A stretch of 64,000 bases of DNA from Ignelater luminosus (Eukaryota > Arthropoda > Insecta > Coleoptera > Elateridae), in assembly GCA_011009095.1 (NCBI GenBank), contig VTPC01090543.1:1-64000 (forward strand), read 5' to 3'. Below the pieces are notes generated by a model. The model was not told the DNA's origin, searched no databases, and saw only the letters and a program-made list of their open reading frames with translations. Numbering within the stretch: the stretch's first letter is position 1; the number at the start of each line of letters is the position of its first letter. A program made the position numbers and the translations under genes. This document shows, piece after piece, positions 60,370-64,000 of this stretch.

Positions 60370-62850
60370 AGGGTGATTCCAATATTAAATTAAATTTGTG
60401 ATTGATCCTTACCCTCAATTATATCAACACACTATAGACTAAAACGTTGAGATTGAGATTTGTACAACTGCAATAGACTGGTCTATTTTCAGATTTATTA
60501 AATTTTTGGAAAGTTCTTTTCTTTAAATAGCAATTACCATACTCTAGAAACAGATGATTAGCAATAGCATCTTATTGATGGAGGAATACTAATCAGCTGT
60601 GCATGATCAAATTTTATTCTAGCAATAGTTGTTTGAAAAAACAGAAGAACTACAGTTTTTGTGCCAAGGTCTTTCACATACTGAGCGAGTCGTGAACAAA
60701 ATGTTATTGTTTTGTTGTGCATTCAGAAATTTGAAGTAAAAATGACTTCTCTTAGATTGGCCTCCTTTTATAGTCTGAAGTTATTAAAACATTACTTATC
60801 TCGATTTTAGATCAAATTGATTTAATTTCAACGAAAAGGGCCCGAATACCAATTGCCTTGGGCCTCAAGATAAAAGAACGTCGATTAAGATTTTAGATCT
60901 TTGTGGCACTGGATCGTGTTATTATTTCCTGGTTAAATTATCAATGTTAGAAAACGTAAAATTCTAATGTAACCTACGGTACTTTAAAATATAGGACGCT
61001 TTCTAAGAAATCAAAGAATTCTCAGAAGCACTGCAACGAACCAAACCAAAGTTGTTGCTTTGATTTTAATCAATATCGTAATTGTTATTCGTTGTTTGCA
61101 GTTCTTATTATTTAAATGTCAGACTGAGACTTTAATAATTCCAGAGGGCATCCTGATCACTTATGCTAAAATAAGGATTAAAAAGAAAGACATTTAAGCA
61201 TCGGGACAGTTCAATATCTTATACCATAATTTCTATTTTGGAAAAGATACTTTTGGGGATCGAGTTGATTGTTATTTTGTATTGTGTATACTAATCCAAA
61301 TGTAAAAGTGAACAGTTACGTTTGTGTTTCATATTTCTTTTTGTTAATGTATTACTGCAGAAGTGAAATTTAAAATGTGTTTGGTTATAACCATTTGCTT
61401 TTACAACTAAGAGAATATATTTGACAGAAAAAGATAAACGTTAAAACCTTAAACAGCAGTTAGCATTAAGTATCGTTAGTAACGTGGCACTAAACGACTA
61501 CTATAAATATTGTTAGAAAGTCGGCAAACGGGTGGCGTTTCCCGTTCTAAATTTAGAATTTAATCGAAAATTGCAGCTGAAACATTATCTAGACTTTAAT
61601 AAAGTGATTATGGTTCAAAGACGTTTAGTCACAGAATTAATCCAAAAGGGTTTTGATATGCATGCACAAGGAGTAATTATAAATTCTTCTTGTCTTTATA
61701 AGAAAATTTCCACTTTTCCTTTGATTGTTTAATCTTTCCGCTTATTAATTAGAAGCTTTGTTCGATAAATTAAATGAAAAAGCTCTCGTCCAACTCATAA
61801 CTCTGAGTTATTAACCAAAGGATAACATTTTTAAACATAAAGGGATTAAAATATCCCTGTTAATTAACGTTTAAGAATTCCGACTAAATAAGATTATGTA
61901 AAGCCCTTCGGTATACATCCGTATTTAAAATTAAGATATGAATTTCATTGCGGAAGATATTTCCGGGTTTAGTTTACTCTGCGCTTTCTGGCATGAAATG
62001 TGTTTATTGCGTTAGTAACCAACGGTTCTTGTTATAACATTGCTGACACGAAAATATACAACATTTTTATATTTAATAAGCATGAAATTCACTTAGTTGT
62101 ATAAAAATGCACTGCAAACTCAAAAAAGCTGCTAAATTGAGATTTTTCTCGTTTATTTACTCGATGCTATTTTTGTCGTTTCTGGTAAGAGCATCATGTT
62201 TTCCAAAATCCTGCTGTAAACATTAAATTATTATACCTACATAAAAATAATTTTTGTCTTTAATCTTAATAATTTATCTCTTCCAGTCTGCTGGATATTA
62301 TAATACAACCGTTGTGGGTAAAATGTTTAAAATGTTAATTATACTTTAGCTTACCTTTTTCGTGGTCCTTCTTGACATTAATTATGAATTTAGTGCTTCA
62401 AATTACTATCCATACTTATTTTTTTTTTATTCGACCTAATAAAGGGTGTCTACAACCTTAAAGCTTATTAAATAATATTTCTAGTTTAGTTCTACGTTGT
62501 TAATATTGTAAATAACATCAATAATAATCTGACCATTTTTCATTGTATAATTGACAGTATAATGAAATTTTTTATTAATAGATTGTGTACCTGAAAACAA
62601 CGAGATAAACAGTAACGATAAAAAAGGTTTACATAAAGACCGCCCTCTTAATAAACTCGCCCCCAGAACAAACCCGTCGTTCCCAGTTTATTTATTTAAA
62701 AACAATTTTTGTTTAAGTTCTTCTTAGATATAGATACAAATTTCTTTTTCTATACCAGATTCAATTATTATATCATTATCTTAATAACCTTCAGATAGTT
62801 AAAGAAAATTATGGGTTTCTACTATATAATTATCCCTTTCATTTCAAATA
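60370..62850. other. No gene seen (possible intron)
   Basis: AT-rich with no motif. If the two flanking candidate exons belong together this is their 2.5-kb intron. The open frame 61532-61732 begins with GTG and looks accidental. Confidence 0.4.
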
Positions 62851-62851
62851 G

Positions 62852-62972
62852 GCTCCTAAAAGCAGAAGCATTGATTGTTTCAAAAACACTAACCGCTATG
62901 AAACACAATCTCCCGTTAGCAACTGTGAATTCGTCAATAAATAATAACATAATTCCTGGTAACTGTGGAGAG
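62852..62972 (+). CDS. Candidate internal exon of an unrecognised gene
   Basis: An acceptor CCCTTTCATTTCAAATAG precedes 121 bp open in the frame LLKAEALIVSKTLTAMKHNL, then NNNIIPGNCGE. A donor GAGAG/GTAATT follows. One base completes a split codon at the 5' side and the 3' side is phase 0, compatible with the exon ending at 60366. No domain is recognised. Confidence 0.28.
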
Positions 62973-62989
62973 GTAATTTTGAATAATGG

Positions 62990-64000
62990 ATTGGGATTAA
63001 AAAATTCAATCGATAAGGGAATAAAAATGAGGTGAAACTTTTACACTTAAATTGCAAATGAAATGTATCGTCCTTTTATCATATTATGGAACAATATTGA
63101 AAGACATTAATAAGAAACTTAACACAGAAATTGTGTTTTCATTATTGCTAGCAAACGATAAATTAAAAAAGTCTATAATATTATGAAAACTAGCAACACC
63201 AGATTACTTTTTGTCAAACAAACACCATACAGTAATCATAACATAACATAAGCAACCACAACAACCTAAAAATTCTCCTAAATTTATTAGGAGTTTTTAT
63301 TGGGGGTTTTAAAGAATTTGAAGAATCCTGAACGTGAAATACTGAGAGAATGATTCTTTTAGACTGGGGGTATTAACCCCCACAAAATTGTCAGTTGCAT
63401 TTCTTCATATTGAAACTGCGTATTTTGCTTTTCTAACAGTTCATTCAATGAATTTACAGTAGTTTATTCTTTCTTTTAGTTTATATGAGATAACTTTTAG
63501 ATGTAAACATCAAAGTTTTACTGTTCTTAAATTAATAATTACAACAGTCATTGAATTTTCATGAAATGCTGATGGCTCTATAATAACTGGTTGTGTAGTA
63601 CGCCGAAATGTATACAACTAACATTTTCTTAGTAAATACTCCATCAAGTTAAAGGTCAGTGCAAACCAGAGTGTATAACTTATTGAACTTAGTCGTGTCT
63701 GTCGGACAGACAGTTAGTACTTACTAATTGAAAAGTTTTTTAAGCAAAATCTATTTCTGGAACTTAAATTAATTATTAGCTTTTAAACCTAACGATACGT
63801 TTCTGGCTTGTCATAGAATACGTTTACTTCTTGAAATAAGCTCGCGACCGTTTGCTGCACCCTTAATTAAAACCAAAATAATGATGATAATAATAATAAT
63901 AATAAATAAACTGCAATTAGTAAGTATTCATGATTGAGACATTAGACTTTTTTCATGCAGGTAGTTTCTACTTTTATATTTAGCAAAACATACGCTTTGG
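62990..64000. other. No gene seen
   Basis: AT-rich. A perfect hairpin CTCCTAA-ATTTA-TTAGGAG lies at 63275-63293 and a (TAA)n run at about 63886-63906. No coding motif. Confidence 0.45.
63886..63906. repeat. (TAA)n microsatellite
   Basis: Simple repeat with ATGATGATAA at its start. Confidence 0.85.

Noticed and set aside
63275-63298. Perfect hairpin followed by TTTTT, resembling a bacterial terminator
   Set aside because: The sequence is eukaryotic and no transcript is seen to end there; it is probably chance in AT-rich DNA.

Overview
The window looks like a stretch of an AT-rich arthropod (probably insect) chromosome made almost entirely of old transposable elements. The evidence is the mix of families: mariner, pogo, piggyBac, a Jockey-type LINE with a TAATG junction, RTE-like LINEs, an LTR element primed by tRNA-Lys, and MADF-type and DUF4806-type gene fragments. 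The spliced structures, long AT-rich gene-free tracts and lack of operons or Shine-Dalgarno signals rule out a prokaryote. I see no intact host gene, no tRNA or rRNA gene and no CRISPR. The names rest on motif recognition, not on database searches.

Layout. 1-1070: 3' end of a pogo-like transposase with a terminal hairpin. 1070-8500: empty AT-rich DNA. 8.5-9.9 kb: minus-strand LTR retrotransposon debris. 11.4-12.7 kb: RTE-like LINE remnant. 13.0-15.7 kb: two internally deleted mariners. 21.2-22.8 kb: a second pogo-like pseudogene. 24.4-25.9 kb: a decayed DDE-like transposase with TDNC-QNKN and GHTH motifs. 26.2-26.6 kb: a 60/61-bp tandem array. 27.1-34.0 kb is the richest part. A MADF coding exon is split by a 1.9-kb fold-back element (27194-29097) with a 3-bp target duplication. 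A DUF4806-like pseudogene follows. Then comes a 2.65-kb element (31368-34016) with about 290-bp terminal inverted repeats, a perfect 8-bp target duplication and a decayed minus-strand gene with a PIN/FEN-like acidic motif and a Cys-rich tail.

37.9-40.1 kb is a second RTE-like LINE. 44.4-45.3 kb is a third mariner-type relic, reverse oriented. 45.4-46.95 kb is a SWIM/YqaJ-type gene remnant. 48.5-50.9 kb is a piggyBac pseudogene interrupted by a 1.2-kb LTR element that carries only a coiled-coil gag-like ORF. 54.9-55.7 kb (minus) and 60.2-63.0 kb (plus) contain phase-compatible candidate exons of unrecognised genes. 56.5-59.65 kb is a hAT-like transposase remnant split by a deleted Jockey-type LINE. 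The rest is AT-rich sequence with simple repeats.

Little here works together as a pathway. The window records successive insertions: LTR into piggyBac, Jockey into the hAT-like gene, fold-back into MADF. The best candidate for something undescribed is the 31368-34016 element, because its ends, target duplication and gene fragments all agree on one mobile unit whose protein is not a standard transposase.
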